64,000 nt of DNA. It comes from Pieris napi. Taxonomy: Eukaryota > Arthropoda > Insecta > Lepidoptera > Pieridae. The notes beneath the pieces are model-generated. The model did not search any database, was not told the DNA's origin, and saw only the letters and a list, made by a program, of their open reading frames with translations. Location: contig NC_062240.1 in the NCBI RefSeq assembly GCF_905475465.1, forward strand, positions 4,231,001-4,295,000, read 5' to 3'. The stretch's first letter is position 1, and each line of letters starts with the position of its first letter. Positions 46,733 to 58,500 of the stretch are shown here, piece after piece. A program made the position numbers and the translations under genes.

Positions 46733-47300
46733 TCTCCGTCACCGATTTGTACCCCATTTTATAATATGTCGAAGCAATAACGCCGGTGTCGGCCATTTTA
46801 AACATACGTCAAACAGCTGATAAGTTAAGAACTTAAAAGTCTAATCAGTTTATATCCCATTTGCCAATATTACTAGACCTGCAATTAAGTAGTTATAATA
46901 ATAACATTATTATTATTAGTCATTTATTATATCAAAGCAACGACGTCACGATCAGCTGTCATTGTACTTATGTCAAAGAGCTCATAGCATAATAACATCA
47001 ATGTCATGTTAGTTCAAAATCGTTTATACCTGTGATTTTTATCGTTTCACCCATCTATTAGATCTACAAATTGACGATTTTGATAGTCAATATTAATAGA
47101 GATTCCATAGTCATGATTATTAAAAGTAATTTATTATGTCGAAACAATGGCTGCCGTTGTCATTATTTTAATTAAAAGTCAAAATAGTTTAAAACTGTTA
47201 ATACAAGTGGTTTATTTGATTGGTCAACGTTACTACATTGACCAATCAAAAAACAATTAGATAGTCTTTAGTTATAGTAACTGTACTTATTAATCGGTCG
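46733..47300. repeat. possible diverged tandem repeats plus a 13-bp hairpin
   Basis: Three similar starts, ATAATATGTCGAAGCAATAA (about 46770), TTATATCAAAGCAACGACGT (about 46927) and TTATTATGTCGAAACAATGG (about 47138), suggest decayed repeat units 160-210 bp apart. A perfect 13-bp stem TTTGATTGGTCAA with a 10-bp loop lies at 47215-47250. Confidence 0.45.
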
Positions 47301-48288
47301 AACGAAACAGAATCCTTCAAAAAGAAGACTGTCATGTCGAAATTAAATGCTAACTAATTTATGTCGTCAGCATTCGCCGTTAAATCCGCAGGTCCTGTTT
47401 TTGTTAAAATGCAGGTCGTTCTTTCTAGTAATTGTTCTGGTTCCCGTTTGTTGCTTTGTTATTTGGTCTCGGTCTCTGAGTATTAATATTCCTATCGTTT
47501 ATTGTCAAGAAGTTCGCGTTTTCCACACGTAATTCTTGAACTACCTGCACCATTATTCGGGTGCTACCCTCGTTCCTCTAACTCTCATAGTCCTATTGCC
47601 CTAATAAGTCCGTCAGATATGTTTATTGTTTATATAAAAATAAGAACTCATGCTTATGACCCTTATTTTTGCTCGACCTTTGACAGAAAAAAATCTACGC
47701 AGAAATATATATTGATACTGGTACGTTAAAATTTATTGAAAAATAGTTAAATCATATATCCGTGTACAAGTGTACTCTTCAGGACTAATTTACTCTTATC
47801 ATACTATAATCTGGATAAAAAAAAATATTTAAAATAAACCATAGATTCGTCCTTACGAATACGAATTATAATGCTTTAATTATAATTAAGCTTTATTTTG
47901 TTTCTTCTTTCTAGCTTAAATTTTTGTATTCACAGGATTATCATTCATATTAGAATTTTAATAAAAAATCCACGCATTTCTTCATGTGTCGCAGACAAAC
48001 TTAAATCGATTCAACTTCAACCAACTTTGTAAGCTCGTTATAACTTTCTATTGTGAACTAATTAGTTCAAAAGACGTGCAATTTAGTTTGACATTTTAAA
48101 TTAAATTAAAGAGGAACTAGACAATGTCTGATTTCCGTTTAACTTGGTTGGTAGCAAAATTGTTTAATAGAAAGAATGATCATAAAATTTATTAAATTTG
48201 TTTAAGAGTTTGTGTTGTGGTAATTTAAAGAAACCATCTTAGTATGTAAGTAATAAAAAATAGTAAAACATATTATATAATGTAGATA
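47301..48288. other. AT-rich stretch
   Basis: Two overlapping short frames (47347-47729) have no recognisable content. No matched repeats. Confidence 0.4.
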
Positions 48289-48836
48289 ATTGGAGTTTAC
48301 TCCTAAAGAAACGATTTGAGTTATAAGGCCCGGTACGGAAATTTTATGAGGAGTAAAATCAAGTGTAACACGAAAAGTTGAGGCGTTATGTGTAACACGA
48401 AAAGTTGAGGCGTTATGTAGAAAGAGGCAAACTATCTGTAGGATTGAACGTGTAAAAGAATGAGATGGAATACATTACACAGACTTTTCTATTTTGAATT
48501 CACGTTTTGACAGCCACGTTACAACATTGTCAGTGTTGACAGGTGTAAAAAATAAAAGTAGATTGTCTAGCGTGCCATAGAGTTTTGTCAATAGTAATGG
48601 TCAGTGAAATTAAAACTAAAAAGATTATTCATTCTTATTCTTCTCTTACTATAAAGGTAACTTTGGTCACAGAAAGAAAATCCTATTTGGGCATAGATGA
48701 TGTAGGTACGTTTTATTACTACTACAAACATTTATATTATAAAACCATATGTTCTTACCACCTTTAGTATGAAAATATGGTCGACAGCCACAGAACATTA
48801 TCGCCATTTTATCGTTCGTAAGGAGTAAACTCCAAT
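48289..48836. mobile_element. short TIR element, 548 bp, no transposase
   Basis: ATTGGAGTTTACTCCT at the left end (48289) is exactly mirrored at the right end (48836), and the inverted match continues loosely inward (ACGAT). No clear target duplication. The interior carries a 27-bp tandem duplication and two inverted ACGTT-type patches. Confidence 0.6.
48363..48416 (+). repeat. 27-bp perfect tandem duplication
   Basis: GTGTAACACGAAAAGTTGAG plus GCGTTAT occurs at 48363-48389 and identically at 48390-48416. Confidence 0.95.
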
Positions 48837-50061
48837 CGTGCGTCGTAGCTGACACACACACACTTTTTTTGTATAGACAATTAATTAAACGCCCACACTG
48901 ACTGACACAGTTAGATCGCTTTTTTATATAAGAAGTTTACCCCCCTAAACGACCCTACGCGCAGTCATCGCAGCCCATTATAGTGGGTGAGTTAACGGTT
49001 TTTGAGGGATTACTTTCCTCTCTTTTTAATTTTTTTACCGATTTCAGAGAGCGGACCGTGGAAGACTTCCAACCATCAAAGCGATGCGGATGAAATCTGG
49101 AATTATTACGGCTCGTGCGAAGACGAAACGAGGCTGGATGGATAAATCCAAACAACTCTTCAGAACACTCTTCATAGTAAACTTTGTAGAAACGCATAGT
49201 GGCGCAATGTCTCTGCGTGTGCTTATAAAACGTCAATGAATATGAAAACTTGCCTTGGTTTTCTACTATTTAAAACCGCCAATGTTAGTAAGGATCAAAA
49301 CGTACATAAATATTATCGGAAAAGGTACATTTATCTTGGAAGGGTTAATGAACGACGTATAATAATGATAATTATATTCTATGGTGTATGTCGACCAACA
49401 AGAGTTAAAGTATATAATATATATTCTAAAAGTTCTATAAAAGTATTTTTGTACACAACAGCTTTAAACATGTCAAGGTTTCAAAATTATATATACCAAA
49501 ACTCAACTGGGTAACTTTTAGTTATTTTGTCGTATTTCTCAAGGGCATGACTAGAATTTGAGATCATAATAAAATTCCCTTCAGCACTCTTGTTCAGTTA
49601 CAATAGCTGTAAAGTAAAAAGAGAATCGTATAAATTGTGCATTCATCGTTGTCTTGTGTTTACAAGAACAATACGCTTGAAATGTATGTAAATGGGCATT
49701 GAATAGAGGGGCAGGGCCGCACTTGCGGGGCTTCTGTAATCTTCATTGGATTACAAGGGTCGTTGTATCATATTAAAGTATTAACACATTTTTATACTGT
49801 GAACTCAATACCTTTCACGTGGCACATAAAAAGGGTTTTACAGGGCTAGAATCTAGAATCTCGTTGCAGAACTTTATAAAGAATTAAAGGTATAATTGAA
49901 ATGAAGAAATGAATGATTGGTCATTAAAACAAACATTTCTGTGAAAAGAGAGCGCTTTCTGTATAACGAATATACACATTTAAAATATCTTATAAAGAAC
50001 AAGGAAATCTACAAAAAAACAACCGCGTTTGATCAGGTACGGTAAATGATGCATATGGCAG
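48837..50061. other. unassigned stretch
   Basis: A GC-richer block at 48955-49235 is open on the minus strand for 94 codons but matches nothing I recognise. The adjoining plus-strand frame (49236-49514) is AT-rich and probably chance. Confidence 0.4.
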
Positions 50062-50290
50062 ATTCTTCTTCTTTTGGTGCCTCTCTATTCCGTCAGTCTC
50101 GTGAAGCGTGTCTTGTCCTGTTCTATATGCAGCAACTCTTCCGCAGTCGCAATATCTATCCTCTCCCTAACGTTGCGAAGCCATGAGTTTTTCCTTCTAC
50201 CAACACGCCATTTATCCTGGATCATACCCATTATAATTAATTGAAGGAGCGGGCATGGGGCATCACGTGGTCCGGGTACGTAACTTTCCA
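50062..50290 (-). pseudogene. RTE-like LINE 3' fragment
   Basis: The minus strand matches the end of the reverse transcriptase at 15606-17378: LLQLIIMG, GRRKNSWLRNVRE and IATAEELLH, then the short 3' UTR and the GAA-rich tail. Nucleotide similarity runs from GAAAGTTACGTACC at 50290 to the tail, with a small deletion that shifts the frame near its 5' end. It is 5'-truncated to about 230 bp. Confidence 0.85.
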
Positions 50291-51090
50291 TAAATGTCAA
50301 ATATTTAATCTGAATCGCCACATTTCTTCTCTTTCATCATCTGACACTGACAATGTCGTGATCAATCCGTTTAGTCGGGTTACATTTGGAGGCCCTAAAG
50401 TCAACTCAGGGCCTCTATCAAACAAGGCAAATCCATCACGTTGACCTAGAAGCGAGAACGCTCAGAACGCCTCAATGTGATTGCAAATTGTTTATCTATA
50501 CAAGCCTCCTTAGCATGCATCTCACATGAAGCCTAACTTAGGCGCATCTCACTGCGGAAATTACGCTTTAATAATTTTCTTTGTCATGCGGTCGTTTAGA
50601 TAGTCGTTTTATATGTAATTTTATACGAGAACTATAGAGTTCGTGGTCTAAATAAATAAGCATGTAGGGTATTGCGATTTTATTTGTATATGCACAGTCC
50701 AAGCAAAAATACATAAAAGAATATTTGTGAAATTTTTACTTTAATTTTTCTTAGTAAAATACCGCGCTTATTATTTTATGGTTCGATATTAAAAATAAAT
50801 TAACAATTTTAAATTAAAATCAACCAACGACCGATTAAGCCTTTTACTTAAGATAACGGGAACTACTCGTACAATACAATACTGTGTTAGTTTTGCTGAA
50901 ATACAAGTGAAGTTTACATTAACCTTGTCAAAATCTAACCTATATATAGAGTAAATTAAGAATACATAATATACACATTCTATGTAACAATATATAAGTT
51001 ACCATTTTCATTTATAACTTTTTAGGCAAAAGCTAGCTTGTACACTTTTAAAAATTATTGGTTGCATAAGTGTTTGTTACATACAAAAAT
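50291..51090. other. AT-rich stretch
   Basis: A small GAGGCCCT/AGGGCCTC inverted pair lies near 50390-50417. No gene seen. Confidence 0.4.
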
Positions 51091-51130
51091 CCGGATATAA
51101 ACTAATAGATTTCCATTAGTTTATATCCGG
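51091..51130. repeat. perfect 16-bp stem with 8-bp loop
   Basis: CCGGATATAAACTAAT at 51091-51106 is exactly mirrored at 51115-51130 around AGATTTCC. Confidence 0.9.
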
Positions 51131-51363
51131 GCTTGATAATTGCACACTTAACCGCTAGGCTGCTCATTATCAAAGTGAGTTAAGATTCAATTGATAATAA
51201 AACGTTGATTGATCAACCTAATTTGGAATTAAACAAACAATTCCTGATGAACGTTAGCTCAACTTGTCATCAGTGACGGATCGCATATTTAGTGTGTTTA
51301 GTTTCAATTACTTCCAGTATTAGGCCGCTTCATCAATTTGCTCAAGCTTAATTTATTTCTAGA
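51131..51363. other. AT-rich spacer
   Basis: No feature recognised. Confidence 0.4.
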
Positions 51364-51895
51364 CTAGCTGGTGTCCGCGACTTCGTCTGCGCAGGATTAA
51401 CATAATATTTATCCAAATGACGTAGCGTAAAAGACAGATTTTATCTACTTTAAATACCAGAAGCGATAAAAGAATCTATTTTCATTGAGGAATCAATTTA
51501 TTACTACAAAATGTGCATTTGAAATATAATTATCAATTTTTATTGTAGTTTTGGTTCACAAATTTGGCTATCATGGCTTACACATAAGACTTATATATAC
51601 TGTGGCGGCCTTTTTGTAGGACTGATTTAAGATAAACATTTCCATCATACATTTCAAATGTGCATCTCTAGCGGTTTTGGCAGCGCACGCCAGAATAGCT
51701 CGCAGATGGTAGATTTTTTCCTACATAATTCACATAATATCTTTATAAATTGTAGCCTATGTGTTATTCTGATCTATAAGCTATATTATTGTAAAGTTTC
51801 AATTAAATCCATTCAGTAGTTTTTACGTGAAAGAGTATCAAACATCCATCCATACTTACAAACTTTCGCGTATATGGGTTAGTGTTTCTTTATTA
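51364..51895 (-). repeat. dispersed repeat, possibly Helitron-derived
   Basis: On + it opens ACTAGCTGGTGTCCGCGACT and TCGTCTGCGCAGGATTAAC. It closes near ATTCAGTAGTTTTTACGTGA and ACTTACAAACTTTCGCG. On the minus strand it ends in CAGCTAG before T, as a Helitron would. It is of a type I recall as common in lepidopteran genomes. The classification is uncertain. Confidence 0.5.
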
Positions 51896-52274
51896 AACAA
51901 TAATTACAATTCCTTAAAATATAATTTGATTTGTATTTTAAAGCTTTAATTTGATCATGTTACATAACCACTAAAATTATGTGTAAATCGTCACCTGATG
52001 AGGGATAAAAATACAATTCATACAAAAATTTAATCATTAATCAAGAACTACAATTTCTTTGATAAAAATTACGAGCTATTAAATCCAAAAGTTAGTGTAT
52101 CTGCACATACAGGCATTTCCTAGTTTAATAACTATGTAAAATTGTTGTAGTTACTATGCGAGACTATCAGACATGTTGGCTTTAGAATTTAATAGCAATT
52201 TAAACAGCATTCATTTTAATGTCATATTTATAGCGTGAATTTAATATTTCTCATTAACGTACTTACGTGCCGGA
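51896..52274. other. AT-rich stretch
   Basis: No feature recognised. Confidence 0.4.
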
Positions 52275-52395
52275 TGGTTCAACGACCCATAGTAAGACTC
52301 GGCCTTAGAGGTAAGAGAACGCCACCTTCGACGATCTTGTGCTGCATCTTGCCAGAGCTACTTTCCCTTAAGTCCCTCTCCTAGGACCAATTGTT
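52275..52395 (-). pseudogene. possible LINE ORF2 C-terminal scrap
   Basis: The minus strand reads WQDAAQDRRRWRSLTSKAES, resembling the AQDR..W..L..A ending of LINE reverse transcriptases. Short and unsupported by neighbouring motifs. Confidence 0.4.
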
Positions 52396-53182
52396 TTTCC
52401 CAGATATGTCTTCTGGACACTATATACTTTAATTAAAATAAAGGGTTGCTAGAACCAAACTTTCAAGAAGTATATAACAATTCTGTATCAGTATTTGTAC
52501 AATAATAAGTGCGCTTGCTACCCACGTGCAAAAATAAACTACTTATAGACCACACTGATTCACTTTGTAAAAAAGGTCAGATAAGAGTCCATAGAAGTTT
52601 AAAAACAAAACTTTTTGACTAAATATGCTTAGGCAAAATAAAACAATGCTTAAATAAAACTCCTGGCTGCCTATATAGAAAGTGTCCAACGTTTATGTTG
52701 TTTATTTGTGCGTGTTAAACGGTCGAAGTCTGTGAAATGGCACACCTGTCAGGGAATTTGTCTAGGATTCTGAACTGAGTGCCCGAATCATCACGTCTCA
52801 CCGGCTATGATCCGTGATTGTTAGTCTAAGTTAAAAACTATCTGAAAAATTTGAAAAACTGATACTTATATGAGAGTTTTATAATATGTTTTAAAAAAAT
52901 ACAAATTCTGATTATTGCTTTTTGCCGAATTTGTTGCGTAAGTTCCGAATGACTGCACCAAACTGGATAATTATTATTATTTTGTGTTAGTCATTATTAG
53001 GACAAGGTAAAATAAAACTTAAATATATTATAATGAGTGAACGAGACAGTGATACATCTTCAATATATTAACAAATTATAGTGTATAGTGAATTTATTGA
53101 GAAAGTCTGTATAACATAGCGCTACAGCCAACAAATTAATCAATGTAAATTAATGTAAAGTGAGAAACACTCGCGTGACACG
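52396..53182. other. AT-rich stretch
   Basis: No feature recognised. Confidence 0.4.
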
Positions 53183-53297
53183 TTTTTTTTAGATCAGGGA
53201 GCAAACGGGCAGGAGGCTCACCTGATCGTAAGTGTTACCGCCGCCCATGGACACTCTCAATGCCAGAGGGCTCGCGAGTGCGTCGCCGGCCTTTAAA
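53183..53297 (-). repeat. LINE family A 3' end
   Basis: GGAGCAAACGGGCAGGAGGC, GCCGCCCATGGACACTCTCA and GGGCTCGCGAGTGCG match the other family A copies closely. Confidence 0.85.
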
Positions 53298-53794
53298 AAA
53301 TTTGAATCCGCTGAAATTTCTCATAAATTGGACCACACGAAATGAAGCTTAACCTCACGTATTCAGTACTGGACTCGAATTTACATATTGCACCATACAT
53401 TTCTATACAATACATATCCGATCTCTCATATTATACCATTTCGCCTTTGAATCGTCTCTGAATGGCAAGTCAGCAATTCTTTTGAGCTATTTTGTTCCCA
53501 CCTACATCGATTAACATACCAAAAGTTTCTCGATCGAATTGACTTTGATATGTAGTCTTTTGTATTGGAATTCATAACATGTATCGAAAAATCGGTTTTC
53601 GCGCTACATGTTATTGCTATATATATATAGAAGATTATACCGCGGTACATTCATCGTGCTTTAACGGTAATGTTTGAATATAATTATAATAATAAAGCCC
53701 ATTAATTTTTCCAATCATGACATAAAAATTATATATAGCTTAGATTTTTTTACATTTTATACATAACATTATTTATACATTATTTTTATCTTGT
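53298..53794. other. AT-rich stretch
   Basis: No feature recognised. Confidence 0.4.
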
Positions 53795-53950
53795 TATCCT
53801 ATATATCCTATATCTTAGCTTTCAGCACCGTCGATCGGAACCCCTTCACGGGTAAAGGCCTCCTCCAGCTTTTTCCAACTGACGATGTCTATGGCTTTCT
53901 TTCTCCATTCGCTTCCTCCTACTGCTTCTATTTCTTCTATCCACCTTTTT
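53795..53950 (-). pseudogene. LINE ORF2 C-terminal fragment
   Basis: The minus strand encodes WIEEIEAVGGSEWRKKAIDI, then WKKLEEAFTREG. This fits the W.ddI...G..W...A.d...W..L.EAF ending of LINE reverse transcriptases. Only the tail is present. Confidence 0.6.
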
Positions 53951-54810
53951 TTCTATTTCTTCTCCTTCTGTCTGTTTGAATAAGAAATTTAAATTATTCC
54001 TCAAAACAATTCAAAGATGTAGACTTCTGAATAGTTTAAGTCTAAACATACACTCCGCGAATTCCACTAACGTCTGGTAACAACGATTTTAAATTTCATA
54101 TAAATGCGATCATGCAAGCAAAAATGTTCTGTAGATGCATTACAATATAGCTTTATATAAGAATAATAGTTTGTCAAAAACGAGGACATTTATGAATCTG
54201 AAATGATTACAATGGACTTTTTTGACTATAATTAATATTTTGACCAAATTTTTGTTTTATGGTTATTTTCATAAATAAATGAAGCCAATTTTGCCAAACT
54301 TAATTATCGTTTCTTCGATAATTAAATATAGTAAATTTGGAACCAGGACTGGCTGAATATCAGCGCAGACAAACCCTAGAACCTACCTGCAATTAGCTGA
54401 GCCTTTTGTTATGCGGAAAATGTGTTTTGTGTGGTTAGTTTTTTTATTTACAACCAAATTAATTGAAAATAAAAAAAAAATATTTATAAAAGCTTGCCAA
54501 CGCTCGGCATACTTATAGATTGATACATAATTAAAAAGAAGATTGAATGTGACAATCACGTATAGGCAAACTTAACGAAAAATAAATACATCGATTCGAT
54601 CGAAAATTTAATTCTAAGTGTGAAGGGAGCAACTATGGCTATCAAACCCTAGCCTAATCAAATGCTCAATCTGAATATCGATAAGTTTTTGCCAAAACGC
54701 ATTCTTTTGAAAGGAGAAACAAATGAGATGATAGGATATCTACGCGAAATTTAAATTTAGTTAAAACGTGGCAATTCATGTGATTCATAATATCAAAATC
54801 ATTAATTCAT
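53951..54810. other. AT-rich stretch
   Basis: No feature recognised. Confidence 0.4.
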
Positions 54811-55060
54811 ATAGGTAACACAATGTACACTTATGAACGTCAAAAAAGAAATATACATTAAATGCTTCTTATTTTACATTTACTGCCAGTTCTCAAATCA
54901 AGGGCGTAGAAAGTGAAGAACTGGCAATTAACTCTCCGCCACTCTTTTTAATCGCCAAATTTGTTGTTTTACACAATGTTTGAAAGAGCTGCAACCATTA
55001 CACGATGTTCCACATGACATCTTAAGTAATTAATAAAATAAATTAAAAACAAAGATTTGT
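54811..55060 (-). repeat. dispersed repeat D, copy 2
   Basis: ATATAGGTAACACAATGTAC, GAACGTCAAAAAAGAAATAT and GAACTGGCAATTAACTCTCC follow copy 1, with a deletion near 54915. Confidence 0.8.
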
Positions 55061-55489
55061 CCTTATATCCGTATCTTAATCGCATACGCATTATCAATTA
55101 ATTTTCTACGGTTCTCCAATATAAGGAAACATATTTAAAAAAGTAATTATCGTTCCATTTCGACCTCATTTAAAATAAGGACAACAATTCTTTTGAAGTT
55201 TATTTTGTACAGTTTCCTAATCGTAAAAATACCTTACATCTTTGCTAGTGCAAGAGCTCAAATATATTCAAACATAATATCTCGAAAACCTTCACATTTC
55301 CATTTCAACGTTTGACATTACAAACGTATTCAAGAAATACGAATAGTCATTGAGGTGGATGTTTCGATTTAGCTGTTACGCAAAGAATACTTTTATATAT
55401 TTCTTACTCAGAGGCAATCTAATAGAAAAAAGAATCGATAAAATATGTAAAGTGAAGTAAAGTAAAGTAAAGTAAAAAATCATATAATC
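55061..55489. other. AT-rich stretch ending in a short (AAAGT)n run
   Basis: The pentamer-like run is at 55449-55476, just before the next repeat. No gene. Confidence 0.45.
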
Positions 55490-55925
55490 ATATAGGTAAC
55501 ATATAACAACTCACAAACATCACTTAACATCAGGTGAGCCTCCTGCCCGTTTGCCTCCTATTACATAAAAAAACATAATGTACACTTATGACTCCCAGTA
55601 AAGAAATACATATTAATGCTTCTAATTTTACATTTAATGCCAGTTCTCAAATCAAGGGCGTAGAACGGAAGAGAAGAACTGGCAATAAACTCTCCGCCAC
55701 TCTTTTTAATCGCCATTTTTTACACAACATTTGTAAGGAGCAGCAACCATTACATCTAAATGACATATCAAGTAATTAATAATAAATAACATAAATTAAA
55801 AAAAAAACAAAGACTTGTTCTCTATCAGCAGGAGGCATGGTGAAATAGGAGTACGCACTTACATTCTCGTGGGAACAACACTCAAACACATAGTCGAAGT
55901 AACCAACATCACCGGATACACGAAT
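55490..55925 (-). repeat. dispersed repeat D, copy 3, carrying a family A scrap
   Basis: The D sequence is interrupted at about 55515-55575 by CATCACTTAACATCAGGTGA and CCTCCTGCCCGTTTGCCTCC, the family A 3' end. D resumes with ATAATGTACACTTATGACTC. The 63-codon frame (55588-55779) is repeat sequence. Confidence 0.78.
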
Positions 55926-56504
55926 TCAAGTATGATTATGATGTCAAATGAAAAATGATTTTAAATTAGAATATGGATTGGAGTGGACACAACAATAAAC
56001 GAAATTGAAAAAATATTTATCTATTCTAGTAAAAATAATTCGTTCAATCTAATATCAGAATAAATGTCATCGCTTTTGTTTTTATATGACTATTATTCCT
56101 CTTTATGCTTTATCCCTTTGTTTGTCTGATAATATTTATTTAAAGAAAAAATCAAATGACCTATATTTTTCAGCTTAATTTTTTATCTGACATAGTACAT
56201 AGTTCATGAAGCATTTATCCATAGTCCGATAAAAACTACTTTTTACCTCAATTAGCCTGCTTTATTGGCGTAAACTTTTGCGGAACTTGAGGACCCAATT
56301 CAGTAATTTTATCCTCTTGCAATAGTCTTAGCATATTGAACGATTTTAAATGGCTACGAATATATTAGCTTAATTAATTTCCGATAATGGATGAACAGAA
56401 AATTTGCTTTCAAAGAAATTTTTGTACACTTATCTACAATAAAATTTTAAATACACTCTTGTTATTAAGTTACATTAAAATCATTCTTGTGTGTGCTTCA
56501 AATA
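55926..56504. other. AT-rich stretch
   Basis: No feature recognised. Confidence 0.4.
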
Positions 56505-56590
56505 TTCAGGGGCCAGCAACTCTTTGCGAACCTTCTAGCGGTGTAAGCGTCCATGGGCAAGTACCCGTTTGCCCCATGTTTTTCTATTAT
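56505..56590 (+). repeat. LINE family A 3' end, internally deleted
   Basis: GGCCAGCAACTCTTTGCGAA, GTGTAAGCGTCCATGGGCAA and ACCCGTTTGCCCCATG. The ATCACTTAACATCAGGTGAG part is missing. Confidence 0.75.
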
Positions 56591-56838
56591 TAAACCTAGA
56601 ACCTTACTTTGAAAAACTTAAAAATTAAACGAAAATATGTCTGTGTCAAATATTTGTATAACATAATGTTAGTATCACGGAAATATTAAATATTTCCGAT
56701 ATAAAAACAATATAGAAAATCTCTCGCGGATCTCTCTCGGAATACGCCTAGTATTTAAACAAACAAAATCTATATAATTATAAATGCTTTATATAGTCTA
56801 TTGCACTGTTTGCAATTATTACATACATCTTATGTTTA
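56591..56838. other. AT-rich spacer
   Basis: No feature recognised. Confidence 0.4.
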
Positions 56839-57400
56839 ATTTATTCAGGAAAACAAGTATCTTTCGACAAGAACAGTAGTGAAAAGGAAGTAGATAGGAG
56901 AATAAATTCGACTTCGAAGAAGTACTAGACCCACAACAAAATTCTGAAAGGAAACTACAGTCTACTTACACAAGAAGATAATAGTTATTTGAAATATTCT
57001 TCCTTGTCTAACATACAAGTCAAACGGGGGCTTTCAGCAAGAAAACCATGGAAAGAGCGTCTTAAAGTTGAGGAGAATAAAAAAAATAAGACACGTTGAC
57101 GTTCGTAACAAAAAAAAAACTTGCAGATGAACTTGTACACGCTCTAAGGCTAAAATGGAAATGGGCAGGTAATATTTCTAGAGTGCGGGATAAAGTATTG
57201 GCACTTGAAATACCAGAATGGATTGGACCTACTGGAAAGAGAAAGATGAAAGATGTATAGGACCACAAAAGAAAAGATGGACAGATGACGTTATGGAACT
57301 AGCGGGGAAAACTGGATGAATCTTGCTCAAGACAAAGGGAAATGGAAAAGTATGGAGGAGGCTTTTAATCTAAAAAGGGCCATAAAAAACAATCCCACTT
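56839..57400 (+). pseudogene. LINE reverse transcriptase C-terminal remnant, second subfamily
   Basis: Pieces in shifting frames read KQVSFDKNSSEKEVDRRI (thumb start), then a KRGLSARK..MERA-like stretch. ALRLKWKWAGNISRVRDK follows, and near 57285 RWTDDVMELAGK with a W..LAQDKGKWKSMEEAF-like end. The order matches the C-terminal third of LINE endonuclease-reverse transcriptases (LKW.WAGHI.R...RWTDD...AG..W...AQDR..W..L.EA). Stops and frameshifts make it dead. The A-rich stretch at 57395-57415 may be its tail. It is of the same general type as the fragments at 24723 and 53795. Confidence 0.75.
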
Positions 57401-57899
57401 AAAAAGAAAAAAAGAAATCTAACTTTAAATTTTTAGAACTTACACTAACACAACTAATACTCATATTAAGAAATGTAAACTAACCAATCGTTGTATGAAT
57501 TCATTAATAAAGCTTTTACAATGTATAATTTATGTACACATCAAAAGCCAGACTTACATCAAACGGGGCTCATAAAGATTTCAATTTAACTTGGAGAGTT
57601 GATTTTAATTTACCCCGAGAATTGTGCAAACACGTCATCGAATTAGTTGAAAGTTGATTTCATCTTAGGTAGTTTAACCGCGAGTTATCTTGGAAAACTT
57701 TTAAACAAATTAAAAAAATTCACTAACTTTAACCTGGCAGTTGCTTTAGCGTCTTTGGAACCTAGTTGTTAGATAGATTGTAAGAGAATATTTTTGTTAC
57801 TTGAAGTTGGCAGTGTTTGAATACTAGGTACGACTTCTATATTGCAAAAACTAATACGTTTTGATACGCGGGAGTTTAGTTAAGCTAAGGTTAAGCAGT
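57401..57899. other. AT-rich stretch
   Basis: No feature recognised. Confidence 0.4.
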
Positions 57900-58125
57900 T
57901 AGCTGGTCTGTTACACCCTTCGTTGTTGACATCCCCAGATGCCACAGTACACGATTTGGATCGTTATTTCTTGTGAAAACAGAAAAGTAGTGAAACTCCT
58001 TGCCGTCTTCCAAATCCCCTAGCCTGCTTAATGGGTTTATTTAAGCGGCGGTTAAATAGGCACCTTCTGGACAGTACCTTCGCCACATCAGATAGGATTG
58101 TGGCGACGCCTGTCCAGTTCTGTAT
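57900..58125 (+). pseudogene. LINE ORF2 C-terminal fragment (NSLPS...RRLNRHLL type)
   Basis: Across frames the plus strand gives NSLPSSKSPSLLNGF, then RRLNRHLLDS and TFATSDRIVATPVQF. This is the WNSLP...F..RL..HL ending of R1/Jockey/CR1-like LINEs. A few indels break it. Confidence 0.62.
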
Positions 58126-58179
58126 AAAAAAATGGATTTTTCACTTTTACCTTTTACCACTTTTACCGGCACTCCGGGA

Positions 58180-58500
58180 GTGCCGCTAAAAGTGAAAACT
58201 TGAATATTAACGTTGTGCATTTTTGATAATTTGGAATGGTTAGTGAATAATTTTGCACGAATTGCTTTAATTATCACTATAAAAGTACTATCATTTATGT
58301 GGTAGAATACAATATTTATTTATTACGCTATCGTACACAAACATGAAAATTTATATTACATTAAATACGCGCCGCGCCAGCTGTCTACTCTCCATCCGTC
58401 TTACGTATTTTCGATCAGGTCACGTGTCCTGACGCGAGTTTAAAATTTTTTGCCCATTCCAAAAAAAGTATACAACGCCGCTAAAGAAGTTTTCACTTTA
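58180..58500. repeat. element with AGTGAAAACTT / AAGTTTTCACTT ends
   Basis: Left GCCGCTAAAAGTGAAAACTT (58183-58202) and right CGCCGCTAAAGAAGTTTTCA (58477-58496). The motif resembles the palindromic-end family at 22980-23447. A GC-rich patch (ATACGCGCCGCGCCAGCTGT) lies inside. Confidence 0.45.

Noticed and set aside
48955..49236. 94-codon minus-strand protein
   Set aside because: No family recognised, no second exon or promoter visible; kept only as an unassigned GC-richer block.
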